Origin: Ligilactobacillus animalis KCTC 3501 = DSM 20602
GTDB taxonomy: Bacteria > Bacillota > Bacilli > Lactobacillales > Lactobacillaceae
Direction of reading: 5' to 3'
Assembly (NCBI RefSeq): GCF_001434535.1
Contig: NZ_AYYW01000057.1
Location: forward strand, 124,001-188,000
Length of the DNA stretch: 64,000 bases
Made by a program: the position numbers and the translations under genes. Shown here one piece after another: positions 22,025-31,378 of the stretch. The notes beneath the pieces were generated by a model that was not told where the DNA came from, ran no database searches, and worked only from the letters and a program-made list of their open reading frames with translations. Position 1 is the first letter of the stretch. The number at the start of each line of letters is the position of its first letter.

Positions 22025-23296
22025 ATGAACTTAAAGGAATTATCAAATACTAAGTTATTAGTCGTTTTAAAAGAAAAGAAACATTTACGCAATATGATCT
22101 GTGCTAACACCATCAATCGCATCGGTAGTGCACTTTATAATGTAGCTATGTTGACCTTAGCTTCTAAACAAACATACAGTACCTTGGCGATCTCACTGGT
22201 CAACGTGTTAGGTGGAATTCCGGGTTGGATCGATCCGATCTTGGCCTATATGACTGACCGTGAGACCAAACGTCTCAAGAAAGCTGCTATTTTAAATGTC
22301 ATCCAAGTTTTGATATATATCGTTCTTGCCATTGTAATGCTCAAATACAAAATGCTGCTCGCGGTATTTGTTTTTATCATCTTGGCTAATGTTGTGTCCG
22401 ACAATCTTGATAGTTATATCAATAATATGTTCATCCCTTTTTCCAGGACTTGGGTCGCCCCAGATGAACGCCGGGTCGTGACTTCACTTGAGATCGTCTT
22501 ATTTGGGCTAAGTTTAGTCTTTGGTCAGTTACTAGGAGCGAGTTGGTTAGTTTGGTTTCCTGATGATTTCTTTGGACTTGCGTTATTTAACGCTGTAACA
22601 TTTGCTTTAAGTCTTTATTTCTTAAAAAAGATCAAATTCGATGATACGGTCAAAAGTGTCATGCCGACAAATCAGCATTTCTCAGTATCTGATTTTTTAA
22701 AGAAGATGAAAGCCGCCTATGACTATATGCATAAACAACATGCCCTTCAAACAATGTGGGTCATGACATCCCTTAAATTAGTTTATGTTAGCTACTATTT
22801 GATATTGACAGTTGCGATGGTTGCAGATGCAAATTTACGTTTTGGTAATTTTGCACAAACTCTAGTCGTACTACAGGCTGTTATGACCCTAGGTTTATTT
22901 GTCGGTTCCTTTTTAAGATTTAATTGGCTTGAAAAATTAAGTTATGAACAATTAATGATGATGCAATTTTTATGCCTTATCTTGGCTACACTCAATTGTT
23001 TTTATCGGGGACCGTTATTGATCGTCTTGGTCATTATGTTAGCCACAACTATTATCAGTGGATACCTTTCACCTAAGTTCACGACAGATCTGGTTCAAAA
23101 AATCGGCGAAGAACATTTGACCCGAGTTGAAAGTCTGTTGGGATTTGTTTTAATGTTAGCCAATACAAGTGGCTCACTACTTGCCACTGCAATGTTGCAG
23201 CTCTTTAGTTTAAAAAATTCATGGTTACTCGAATTGGGGATGATGGTGAGCTTTATGGTAGTTGGGAAAATTATGATCTATAAAAATAAACATTAA
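22025..23296 (+). CDS. MFS-type transporter, intact tandem copy
   Basis: A 423-residue membrane protein with about ten to twelve hydrophobic segments. An MFS-like loop DRETKRLKK follows segment 2, a central cytoplasmic loop is near 205-235, and the C-terminus is lysine-rich. AAGGGG lies ahead of ATG 22025. It starts 17 bases after the broken copy and probably shares its transcript. Similarity between the two is high throughout, which indicates tandem duplication. Efflux is plausible from the fold but the substrate is not visible. Confidence 0.8.
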   Translation: MNLKELSNTKLLVVLKEKKHLRNMICANTINRIGSALYNVAMLTLASKQTYSTLAISLVNVLGGIPGWIDPILAYMTDRETKRLKKAAILNVIQVLIYIVLAIVMLKYKMLLAVFVFIILANVVSDNLDSYINNMFIPFSRTWVAPDERRVVTSLEIVLFGLSLVFGQLLGASWLVWFPDDFFGLALFNAVTFALSLYFLKKIKFDDTVKSVMPTNQHFSVSDFLKKMKAAYDYMHKQHALQTMWVMTSLKLVYVSYYLILTVAMVADANLRFGNFAQTLVVLQAVMTLGLFVGSFLRFNWLEKLSYEQLMMMQFLCLILATLNCFYRGPLLIVLVIMLATTIISGYLSPKFTTDLVQKIGEEHLTRVESLLGFVLMLANTSGSLLATAMLQLFSLKNSWLLELGMMVSFMVVGKIMIYKNKH

Positions 23297-23303
23297 CAAT
23301 AGC

Positions 23304-23341
23304 TAGTGTGATCGGTATCAATTACTGATCACACTATTTTT
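23304..23341 (+). terminator. Terminator of the MFS pair
   Basis: A 14-bp stem (23304-23317 with 23323-23336) with one G-U pair, then TTTTT. Confidence 0.9.
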
Positions 23342-23352
23342 ATGCCTTAAAA

Positions 23353-23396
23353 TCCAACTTCCGCAAATTAACATTAGCGGAAGTTGGAAGTTTTTT
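23353..23396 (+). terminator. Second tandem terminator
   Basis: TCCAACTTCCGC (23353-23364) pairs with GCGGAAGTTGGA (23377-23388), followed by AGTTTTTT. It comes 16 bases after the first terminator's stem. It may be a back-up, or act on minus-strand transcription through the A-rich left flank. Confidence 0.75.
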
Positions 23397-23430
23397 AGCC
23401 AAAATCATCCCCATTTTACCGATATTTGTG

Positions 23431-23436
23431 TATAAT
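23431..23436 (+). promoter_or_regulatory. -10 element for the Nudix gene
   Basis: A perfect TATAAT with no convincing -35. It leaves a leader of about 115 bases that can form AGATT/AATCT and AACGCTG (23511-23517) with CAGCGTT (23535-23541), the latter just ahead of the AAAGGAG ribosome binding site. Confidence 0.4.
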
Positions 23437-23560
23437 ATAGAATGTATGTTCGACAAATGATATCGTTTGATATTTTGCACTAAGATTGATAATCTATTAA
23501 GTAGAACATGAACGCTGCGTTTAAATGCGTTTCTCAGCGTTATATAAAGGAGTGAATTTA

Positions 23561-23998
23561 ATGGCACGAACCGAGACGATCGAACTCACCAATATGTGTT
23601 TATTGCGCAACGGTGAACAAGTGCTAGTTGAAAACCGCCGTAAAAAGGAATGGCCGGGGATCACTTTTCCAGGCGGACATGTTGAAGCGGGTGAATCATT
23701 TCACCAAGCAATGATCCGGGAATTTTTTGAAGAAACAGGCTTGACCTTGTTAGACCCTAAACTTTGTGGGATCAAACAATTTTTTGTCAACGAGACCCGC
23801 TACATAGTTTTGCTTTATCGCGCAACTAAATTTTCAGGTGAACTTAAATCATCAAGTGAAGGCGAGATCTTCTGGTTGCCTGAACGTGATCTACTAAAGC
23901 AAGACCTAGCAAAGACTTTTGATGAAATGTACAAAGTTTTTGCTGATGACACTTTATCCGAGATCTACCAAGTTCAAGATAATATTAATTTATATTGA
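23561..23998 (+). CDS. Nudix hydrolase (MutT-like)
   Basis: It has 145 residues. The Nudix box GHVEAGESFHQAMIREFFEE-TGL fits GX5EX7REUXEEXGU. Such enzymes hydrolyse nucleoside diphosphates linked to another group; an 8-oxo-dGTP clean-up role is a common assignment for this small type but is not shown. An in-frame ATG 23525 exists, but AAAGGAG at 23546-23552 points to ATG 23561. It stands alone ahead of parE. Confidence 0.88.
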   Translation: MARTETIELTNMCLLRNGEQVLVENRRKKEWPGITFPGGHVEAGESFHQAMIREFFEETGLTLLDPKLCGIKQFFVNETRYIVLLYRATKFSGELKSSSEGEIFWLPERDLLKQDLAKTFDEMYKVFADDTLSEIYQVQDNINLY

Positions 23999-24064
23999 TA
24001 GTTATCCATTTGATACGGTAAGATAGATAACGTAACTTTTAAATTTGATAAAGGAAATGAATGT

Positions 24065-26038
24065 ATGAGTAAAGCAAAATACGGTGATGACTCCATCCAA
24101 GTCTTAAAGGGCTTAGAAGCAGTTAGAAAACGACCAGGGATGTATATTGGTTCCACTGATGGTCGTGGATTGCATCACTTAGTTTATGAAATTGTCGATA
24201 ATGCAGTTGACGAAGCTTTATCTGGTTATGGTAAAGAGATCGACGTCACGATCCATCCCGATGATTCGATCACAGTCGTTGATTATGGTCGTGGGATGCC
24301 AGTTGGGATGCATGCGATGGGGATCCCAACGGTCGAAGTTATTTTCACAGTGTTGCATGCCGGGGGTAAATTTGGTCAAGGTGACTATAAAACTTCTGGT
24401 GGGCTTCACGGTGTGGGGGCTTCGGTCGTAAACGCACTCTCTTCTAGTTTGACGGTCAATACAGTGCGTGATGGTATTGAGTACGAAGAAGATTTTAAAG
24501 ATGGTGGTCAACCAGTCGGGACCCTCAGAAAATTAGGCAAAACAACGAAAAATAGTGGGACCACAGTCACTTTTAAGCCTGATCCTGAGATCTTTTCGAC
24601 GACCAAATTCAACTATGATACTTTAGCAGAACGTCTTCGTGAATCAGCCTTCTTATTAAAAGGTGTCAAGATCGTTTTGACTGATGAACGAACAGATACG
24701 CAAGATGTTTTCCTATTTGAAGAAGGGATCAAAGAGTTTGTTTCCTATTTAAATGAAGATAAAGATACATTAGGCGATGTGATGTATTTTGAAGGACAAA
24801 AAGATGGTGTTGAAGTTGAAGTGGCTGGTCAATACAATGACGGTTACTCAGAAAATATCATGTCATTTGTCAATAACGTCCGCACCAAAGATGGTGGTAC
24901 ACACGAAGCCGGGATGAAAGCCGCTTGGACAAAAGCATTCAATGAATACGCTCGTAAAGTTGGTCTTTTAAAGGATAAAGATAAAAATCTTGAAGGTAGT
25001 GACGTGCGTGAAGGGCTCTCGGCCATCGTTTCTGTGCGCATCCCGGAAGAATTATTACAATTTGAAGGCCAAACAAAGGGTAAGCTGGGAACCCCTGAAG
25101 CCCGGACGATCGTTGATAATATCGTCAATGAGCAATTAAACTACTATTTGATGGAAAATGGAGATTTTGCTAAAGATCTGGTCAAAAAATCCATCAAAGC
25201 TAGAGAGGCCCGGGAAGCTGCTCGGAAAGCGCGTGATGAAAGTCGCAATGGCAAAAAACGGCATAAAAAAGATCGTTTGCTCTCAGGTAAATTGACACCA
25301 GCGCAATCACGGAATGCTAAACGCAATGAATTGTTCCTTGTCGAAGGTGATTCAGCTGGTGGCTCGGCTAAACAAGGACGCGACCGTAAATTCCAAGCTA
25401 TCCTACCGTTACGGGGGAAAGTTTTGAATACCCAAAAGGCTAAGTTACAAGATATCTTGAAAAATGAAGAAATCAATACGATGATCTATACGATCGGGGC
25501 TGGTGTCGGGGCTGAATTTGAGCTTGAAGATGCCAACTATGACAAGATCATCATCATGACCGATGCTGATACTGACGGTGCACATATCCAAACGCTATTG
25601 TTGACTTTCTTCTATAAATACATGCGCCCAATGATCAATGCCGGGCGAGTATATATCGCTTTACCTCCATTATATAAGCTCCAAAAAAGTGTTAACAAAA
25701 AACTTCAAGTACGTTACGCGTGGACTGACGAGGAATTGGAAAAACAAGCTAAAGCGATCGGTAAGGGTTATACCTTACAACGTTTCAAAGGTCTTGGTGA
25801 AATGAACGCTGATCAACTTTGGGAAACAACCATGAATCCCGAAACAAGAACTTTGGTCAGAGTTAAGATCGAGGATGATGCCTTAGCTGAAAAGCGGGTC
25901 ACGACCTTGATGGGTGATAAAGTCGAACCACGTCGCAAATGGATCGAGAAAAATGTCCAGTTCACCCTGGAAGAAGATGGAAGCTTATTAGATACGACTT
26001 TAGCTAATAAAGCCCATGAAACAGAAGATAAAGCATAG
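24065..26038 (+). CDS. parE: DNA topoisomerase IV subunit B
   Basis: ATPase subunit of topoisomerase IV, which decatenates daughter chromosomes. The 657 residues contain the GHKL ATPase domain (EIVDNAVDEAL, DYGRGMPVGMH, GLHGVGASVVNALS), a transducer, and the Toprim domain with EGDSAGGSA and the DADTDGAHI metal site. It is assigned to ParE rather than GyrB from the YKTSGGLHG form, the direct parC partner and the absence of recF/gyr context. parC follows after 17 bases. Confidence 0.94.
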   Translation: MSKAKYGDDSIQVLKGLEAVRKRPGMYIGSTDGRGLHHLVYEIVDNAVDEALSGYGKEIDVTIHPDDSITVVDYGRGMPVGMHAMGIPTVEVIFTVLHAGGKFGQGDYKTSGGLHGVGASVVNALSSSLTVNTVRDGIEYEEDFKDGGQPVGTLRKLGKTTKNSGTTVTFKPDPEIFSTTKFNYDTLAERLRESAFLLKGVKIVLTDERTDTQDVFLFEEGIKEFVSYLNEDKDTLGDVMYFEGQKDGVEVEVAGQYNDGYSENIMSFVNNVRTKDGGTHEAGMKAAWTKAFNEYARKVGLLKDKDKNLEGSDVREGLSAIVSVRIPEELLQFEGQTKGKLGTPEARTIVDNIVNEQLNYYLMENGDFAKDLVKKSIKAREAREAARKARDESRNGKKRHKKDRLLSGKLTPAQSRNAKRNELFLVEGDSAGGSAKQGRDRKFQAILPLRGKVLNTQKAKLQDILKNEEINTMIYTIGAGVGAEFELEDANYDKIIIMTDADTDGAHIQTLLLTFFYKYMRPMINAGRVYIALPPLYKLQKSVNKKLQVRYAWTDEELEKQAKAIGKGYTLQRFKGLGEMNADQLWETTMNPETRTLVRVKIEDDALAEKRVTTLMGDKVEPRRKWIEKNVQFTLEEDGSLLDTTLANKAHETEDKA

Positions 26039-26055
26039 TTAGGAGCAATTCATAA

Positions 26056-28491
26056 ATGTCTGAACAAAATATCCAAGAACTATCCTTGGAAGCCGTTATG
26101 GGTGAACGTTTTGGACGTTACTCTAAATACATCATCCAAGAACGCGCCTTACCTGATATTCGGGATGGTTTAAAACCCGTGCAACGTCGGATCTTATTTG
26201 CAATGCACGAAGATAAAAATACTTTCGATAAGCCATTTAGAAAATCGGCTAAATCTGTAGGGAACGTAATGGGTAATTTCCATCCCCACGGCGATAGTTC
26301 GATCTACGAAGCGATGGTCCGTTTGAGTCAAGATTGGAAGTTACGTGAACCGTTGATCGAAATGCACGGTAACAACGGTTCAATGGATGGCGATCCGCCT
26401 GCTGCAATGCGTTATACTGAGGCACGTCTATCCGAGATCGCTGCTGAAATGCTTAAAGATATCGATAAAAAGACAGTTGATATGGTCCTAAACTTCGATG
26501 ATACGGAATACGAACCAACTGTTTTACCGGCCCGTTTCCCTAACTTATTGGTAAACGGTGCTACGGGTATCTCAGCGGGATATGCGACTGAGATACCGAC
26601 TCATAACTTAGACGAAACGATCCAAGCAACGATTTACTTGATGAAACATCCCGAAGCGAGCTTAGAAGAGTTGATGCAATTTATCAAAGGACCAGATTTT
26701 CCAACTGGTGGGATCTTACAAGGATTAGATGGGATCAAGAAAGCCTATGAAACTGGGCGTGGCCGGGCGATGTTACGCGCTAAGACCGAGATCGAAGCCC
26801 TCCGTGGGGGGAAATCTGCGATCGTAGTCACTGAGATCCCTTATGAAGTCAACAAAGCCGTTTTAGTCAAAAAAATAGATGAGATCCGTTTACTCAAAAA
26901 AGTTGAAGGGATCGCCGAAGTTCGGGATGAAAGTGACCGCGACGGGTTACGGATCGTGATCGAGCTGAAGAAAAATTCCAATGCTGAAGGGATCTTGAAT
27001 TATCTCTTCAAAAATACTGATCTTCAGATCTCATATAACTTCAACATGGTCGCGATCGATCATATGCGTCCTAAACATGTTGGCTTAAAACAGATCTTGA
27101 CTTCATATTTAGAACATCAACGAACAGTTACGACTAAACGGACTGAATTTGATCTAGATAAAGCCAAGCAAAGAGAGCATATCGTTGTTGGTCTGATCAA
27201 AGCTTTATCGATCTTAGATCAAGTCATTAAGGTCATCCGCGCTTCTAAAAACCGTAAAGATGCTACTAAGAATTTAGTACAACAGTTTGATTTCACTGAT
27301 AAACAAGCCGATGCGATCGTTGCCTTACAATTGTATCGTTTAACGAATACTGACGTGACTGAACTTGAAAAAGAAGCGGCTGCGCTGAAAAAAGCGATCG
27401 CTAAATACGAAAAGATCTTGAGTGATCCTAAGGAATTAGATAAGGTCATTCGCCAAGAATTACAAATGATCGCTAAAAAGTACGCATCCCCGCGTAAAAC
27501 TGAGATCCAAGCTAAGATCGCCTCACTTAAGATCGAAACTGAAGTCTTAGTTGCCCAAGAAGATGTGATCGTTCAGATCTCGCGGGAAGGTTATGTCAAG
27601 CGCTCCTCATTGCGTTCTTTCAACGCATCGGATGCTAATGATAATGGCTTACGCGAAGATGACGAACCAGTCCTACAAACGACTGTCAATACGTTAGATC
27701 ATCTCTTTATCTTTACCAATAAGGGAAATGTGATCTATCGTCCAGTTCACGAGATCACTGAAGCCCGCTTTAAAGATACGGGCGAACATCTCTCGCAAAC
27801 TGTAGGTCTAGATGCAGATGAACGGGTCATTTTTGCTAAAGTTTTCAAGAGTTTAGACGAACCCGGAAACTTTGTCTTTGCAACTAAAGAAGGCTTTATC
27901 AAGCAGACTGCACTTGTTGATCTAAAACCTGGACGGACGTATAAATCACGGGCTAGTCGTTATATCACGCTCAAAACGCCGACCGATGAAGTTATTTCGT
28001 TGTATTACACCACTGAAAATAAACAATTAGTCTGTGTATCTTATAACGGTTACGGTCTACGTTATGATCTAGCTGAAGTCCCAACGACTGGGGCACGCGC
28101 AGCGGGGGTCAAATGTATGGATCTACGGGATGATACTTTGGTGGCTGTCTTATTGGCCGATGAGCAAAGTGCGCTTGGACTATTGACGACACGCGGATCA
28201 TTTAAAAAGATGAAAGTCACTGAGATCCCACTGACATCACGAGCGCGCCGCGGAGTCCAGATCTTACGAGAACTAAAGAGCAAACCCCATCGCGTGTTCA
28301 CTGCGTTTTTGATCGCACCTGACCAACGTTTAGAAGTCATGACTGCGACTGAAAAAGTGATCATCGTGGAGCCAAATGCTCATAACTTTAATGAACGCTA
28401 TTCCAATGGTTCTTACGTGTTTGATGCTAAGACCGAGGGTGAGCCACAAAATATCAGACTCTATACAATAGAAGAGACTGAAACTGAATGA
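26056..28491 (+). CDS. parC: DNA topoisomerase IV subunit A
   Basis: DNA-cleaving partner of ParE. The 811 residues show the winged-helix region with HPHGDSSIYEAMVRLSQDWK (quinolone-resistance-determining region with the usual Ser and Glu), the catalytic tyrosine in AAMRYTEARL near residue 122, a coiled gate and a C-terminal beta-pinwheel with repeated blades from about 500. A GyrA-box (QRRGGKG) is not seen, which agrees with ParC. Its stop lies in the following bidirectional terminator. Confidence 0.94.
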   Translation: MSEQNIQELSLEAVMGERFGRYSKYIIQERALPDIRDGLKPVQRRILFAMHEDKNTFDKPFRKSAKSVGNVMGNFHPHGDSSIYEAMVRLSQDWKLREPLIEMHGNNGSMDGDPPAAMRYTEARLSEIAAEMLKDIDKKTVDMVLNFDDTEYEPTVLPARFPNLLVNGATGISAGYATEIPTHNLDETIQATIYLMKHPEASLEELMQFIKGPDFPTGGILQGLDGIKKAYETGRGRAMLRAKTEIEALRGGKSAIVVTEIPYEVNKAVLVKKIDEIRLLKKVEGIAEVRDESDRDGLRIVIELKKNSNAEGILNYLFKNTDLQISYNFNMVAIDHMRPKHVGLKQILTSYLEHQRTVTTKRTEFDLDKAKQREHIVVGLIKALSILDQVIKVIRASKNRKDATKNLVQQFDFTDKQADAIVALQLYRLTNTDVTELEKEAAALKKAIAKYEKILSDPKELDKVIRQELQMIAKKYASPRKTEIQAKIASLKIETEVLVAQEDVIVQISREGYVKRSSLRSFNASDANDNGLREDDEPVLQTTVNTLDHLFIFTNKGNVIYRPVHEITEARFKDTGEHLSQTVGLDADERVIFAKVFKSLDEPGNFVFATKEGFIKQTALVDLKPGRTYKSRASRYITLKTPTDEVISLYYTTENKQLVCVSYNGYGLRYDLAEVPTTGARAAGVKCMDLRDDTLVAVLLADEQSALGLLTTRGSFKKMKVTEIPLTSRARRGVQILRELKSKPHRVFTAFLIAPDQRLEVMTATEKVIIVEPNAHNFNERYSNGSYVFDAKTEGEPQNIRLYTIEETETE

Positions 28492-28540
28492 TCAAAAAGA
28501 GTATGTTATCCAAAGTGATAGCATACTCTTTTTGATATAT
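28489..28540. terminator. Bidirectional terminator between parC and rqcH
   Basis: A 15-bp stem (28491-28505 with 28522-28536) with A-run and T-run sides and a loop that extends pairing. It serves convergent genes. Confidence 0.9.
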
Positions 28541-30226
28541 CTATTTTTTTAGTTTAGCGACTAATGCTTCGTCTGGCGTAACATAAAGGGTCTTTTGGCC
28601 TTCATAGATCACAAAGCCTGGTTTAGCCCCATTAGGCTTTCTAAGGTGCCGAACTTGCACATAGTCGACTGGAACATTGGCTGAGCCTCGAGCCTTAGAA
28701 TAGTAAGCAGCTAGACCAGCGGCTTGTAGTAAAGTTTCCTCGGACGGCTGAGCACTATGCACGATCACATGTGAGCCAGGGATGTCTTTTACGTGGAGCC
28801 AATAGTGATTTTTTTGGGCTGTTTTTAACGATAAACGATCATTTTGCAAATTATTTTTACCGACTGAGATCTCGGTCCCGTCAGTAGCAACAAAGCTTTC
28901 TGGTTTGCTCAATTTAGGTTTACGCTTTTTTTGTTGTTTAGTTTGGGTCAGATAACCCGCTGTTTGTAATTCGAGTTCGATGTCATTTAGATCACTTGGC
29001 TGTGCTAACTCTAATTGCATCTGTACACTTTCTAAATAAGCGATCTCAGCTTTAGTTAAAGCTAATTGTTGCTCTATATGCGCAACTGCATTTTTAAGCT
29101 TTTGGTATTTTTTGAAATACTTTTGTGAGTTTTGAGCTGGGGAAAGTTGCGGTGAGAGAATGATCTCAACTGGCTTTTCATCATCATAATAATTAGGTAG
29201 GGTCACACTCGTTGAATTTGGCTTTACCTGGTAAAGATAAGTCGTCAGCAATTCGCCTTTGACCCGAAAACCATCAGCTTTATCCGTATTTTTGAGCTCT
29301 TTAGTCAATTTTTTGAGCTTAGTCTGATTTTTAGACAGTTCCTTTTTAACGACATGGATCAATTTTGCACCTTGGTGAGCGACACGATCGCGTACTGCTT
29401 TTTCTTGGTAGTAACTATCGAGCATCTCACTTAAAGTCGCAAACTCTTGTTGGGTCGTATGGTGCGTAAAGATATCAAAGGCTAGCTTATTTTTTTCGGT
29501 AAAGATATTAGCTTGGGGATGCTTAGTTTGTTCCAAAAAAGCGTTAAAACTAGCGCTTATATCTTGATCTTCGTGTAGCATCTTAGCTAATTGGAGGGCA
29601 CTTTGCCGCGATAGACCTTGATAAGTCTTGATAAGTTGCGTAGCTAAGACTTCACGATTCGGATACTCTTTGACTAGCGCTAAATAAAGTTTATCTGGAT
29701 CTGAAAAAGGATCAATTTTAGTTTGAGCCGGGGGCGTTTTATAGGTAGCCCCTGGTAAAAGGGTCCGATAACGGTTTTGATCCATCCCGACATGCTTTAC
29801 CGTGTCTAAGATCTTATTGGTCTCTTGTTCGACTAAAATGATATTGCTATAACGTCCCATGATCTCAATACTTAAGACCAACGGCAACCGATCCCCGAGT
29901 TCATTTCGAGTCATAAAGTAGAAATTGAGAACTCGATCACAGTTCAATTGCTCCAGTTTAACGAGTTTAGCACCTTCTAAATACTTACGTAAGACCATCG
30001 TAAAATTAGTCGGGACTGGGGGATTAGTATAGGGGATCTCAGTGACCTGAACACGCGCATAATTGGGATGTGCCGATAATAAAACAGGATAATTATGGCG
30101 ATTTTGGCGAATCGTTAGGATGACTTCATTGGCGTAGGGTTGCGAGATCTTCATCACGCGTCCATCTAAGAGAAGCTCATTTAATTCGTTAGCCATTGCA
30201 CGGGTAAAAATACCATCAAATGCCAT
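28541..30226 (-). CDS. rqcH: RqcH / NFACT-family ribosome quality-control factor
   Basis: Bacterial Rqc2 homologue that binds stalled 50S-peptidyl-tRNA and adds alanine tails; older annotations call it fibronectin-binding protein. The 561 residues show the NFACT-N domain with the key Asp97-Arg98 (NCDRVLNF), a central coiled coil (about 275-420) and the NFACT-R domain (HYWLHVKDIPGSHVIVH). AAAGGAGG sits just ahead of ATG 30226; the longer frame to 30289 is not used. It is the only minus-strand gene left of dif. Confidence 0.93.
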   Translation of the reverse strand: MAFDGIFTRAMANELNELLLDGRVMKISQPYANEVILTIRQNRHNYPVLLSAHPNYARVQVTEIPYTNPPVPTNFTMVLRKYLEGAKLVKLEQLNCDRVLNFYFMTRNELGDRLPLVLSIEIMGRYSNIILVEQETNKILDTVKHVGMDQNRYRTLLPGATYKTPPAQTKIDPFSDPDKLYLALVKEYPNREVLATQLIKTYQGLSRQSALQLAKMLHEDQDISASFNAFLEQTKHPQANIFTEKNKLAFDIFTHHTTQQEFATLSEMLDSYYQEKAVRDRVAHQGAKLIHVVKKELSKNQTKLKKLTKELKNTDKADGFRVKGELLTTYLYQVKPNSTSVTLPNYYDDEKPVEIILSPQLSPAQNSQKYFKKYQKLKNAVAHIEQQLALTKAEIAYLESVQMQLELAQPSDLNDIELELQTAGYLTQTKQQKKRKPKLSKPESFVATDGTEISVGKNNLQNDRLSLKTAQKNHYWLHVKDIPGSHVIVHSAQPSEETLLQAAGLAAYYSKARGSANVPVDYVQVRHLRKPNGAKPGFVIYEGQKTLYVTPDEALVAKLKK

Positions 30227-30363
30227 GTTAAAAGCCTCCTTTAAAAAAGTTTCACTTAATATTGTAGCCTTTATTTCAGAAAAGAGCAAAGTTATCTGTG
30301 TAAAGTTGGCTATCTAAATGATATAATTTATTTTTAAAGCCCGTTTGAAGTGGCTTATTGAAC

Positions 30364-30407
30364 GCGCACAAGTAAGAACTGTGCTAGTAACTAGCTTATT
30401 TGTGTGT
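30364..30407 (+). promoter_or_regulatory. Hairpin in the degV upstream region
   Basis: A 13-bp stem with three G-U pairs (30364-30376 with 30395-30407), with CTAG-TAA-CTAG in the loop. No U-run follows. TATGAT (30408-30413) directly abuts it as a possible -10; a TATAAT also lies upstream at 30322-30327. It could be an operator or leader hairpin. Confidence 0.35.
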
Positions 30408-30449
30408 TATGATAGGATTTGCAATAATAATTAAAGTAGGTGTAATTTT

Positions 30450-31313
30450 ATGAAAATAGCTGTTGTTACCGACAGTACAGCCTATCTCAGCGCGGAACAG
30501 ATCAAAGAAAATGATATCCATATCGTTCCTATCCCGTTTATTCTCGATGGTAAAAGCTATGATGAAGGTATTGATATTACTACTGAAGAATTTTATGAAA
30601 AGCTACGGACTTCGGAAACTTTCCCTAGTACCTCACAACCACCGATCGGCAAATTGATCGAACTTTACGAGTCCTTAGGTGACCAAGACTATGATGCCGT
30701 GATCAGCATTCATTTAGCAGGTACGATCTCAGGGCTAGTTCAAACTTTGGAAACGGTCAAAGACACAGTCGATAATATCCAAGTTGTACCTGTGGATTCT
30801 GAGATCACCGTTATGTTGATGGGTTACTTAGCGATCGAAGCAGCTCGAATGGCTAAACAAGGTAAAGACCTAGATGAGATCTTAGCTCGTTTAGATCATT
30901 TAAAGAAAACGACCAATGAATATTTTGTCGTTGACGACCTACAAAACTTAGTGCGTGGTGGTCGCTTATCTAATGCTGCAGCTTTTGTCGGTAGTGTCCT
31001 TAAGATCAAACCGATCTTGACTTTTGATGATGAGACCGACAAGATCGTAGCTTTTGATAAAGTTCGTTCATCTAAACGTGCTTTAAAACGCGTAGAAGAT
31101 CTATTTGAAGAAGATACAAAAGATCTAACTTATCCGATCAAGATGCTCGTGATCCACGCTAACAACGAAGAAGCAGCTAAAGAATGGCAAGCTAAACTTG
31201 CTAAAAAATATCCAAACAATTCGATCGAGATCAGCTATTTTGGGCCTGTTATCGGGACGCATTTAGGTGAAAATGCACTCGCACTTGGTTGGATGGAAGA
31301 TATCGATAAATAA
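30450..31313 (+). CDS. DegV family fatty-acid-binding protein
   Basis: It has 287 residues. The N-terminal VTDSTAYLS, the STSQPP motif near 55 and SIHLAGTISG near 85 are DegV-family marks. Members (FakB) bind a fatty acid and present it to the kinase FakA for phosphorylation and entry into phospholipids. The C-terminal ending with G-x-H-x-G (VIGTHLGENALALGW) is conserved. No FakA kinase gene is in the window. It is monocistronic with its own terminator. Confidence 0.9.
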   Translation: MKIAVVTDSTAYLSAEQIKENDIHIVPIPFILDGKSYDEGIDITTEEFYEKLRTSETFPSTSQPPIGKLIELYESLGDQDYDAVISIHLAGTISGLVQTLETVKDTVDNIQVVPVDSEITVMLMGYLAIEAARMAKQGKDLDEILARLDHLKKTTNEYFVVDDLQNLVRGGRLSNAAAFVGSVLKIKPILTFDDETDKIVAFDKVRSSKRALKRVEDLFEEDTKDLTYPIKMLVIHANNEEAAKEWQAKLAKKYPNNSIEISYFGPVIGTHLGENALALGWMEDIDK

Positions 31314-31327
31314 TAATATATGTTTTA

Positions 31328-31361
31328 AACTGGATCGGTAGTATGACCTATCCAGTTTTTT
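31328..31361 (+). terminator. Terminator of degV
   Basis: AACTGGAT (31328-31335) pairs with ATCCAGTT (31350-31357) with further inner pairs, then TTTT. The next gene's GAGGAGGAG follows at once. Confidence 0.8.
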
Positions 31362-31378
31362 GAGGAGGAGCTGATTTT

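Noticed and set aside
24065-28491. gyrB-gyrA rather than parE-parC
   Set aside because: Lacks the GyrA box and the dnaA-recF context, and the subunit order and motifs fit topoisomerase IV.
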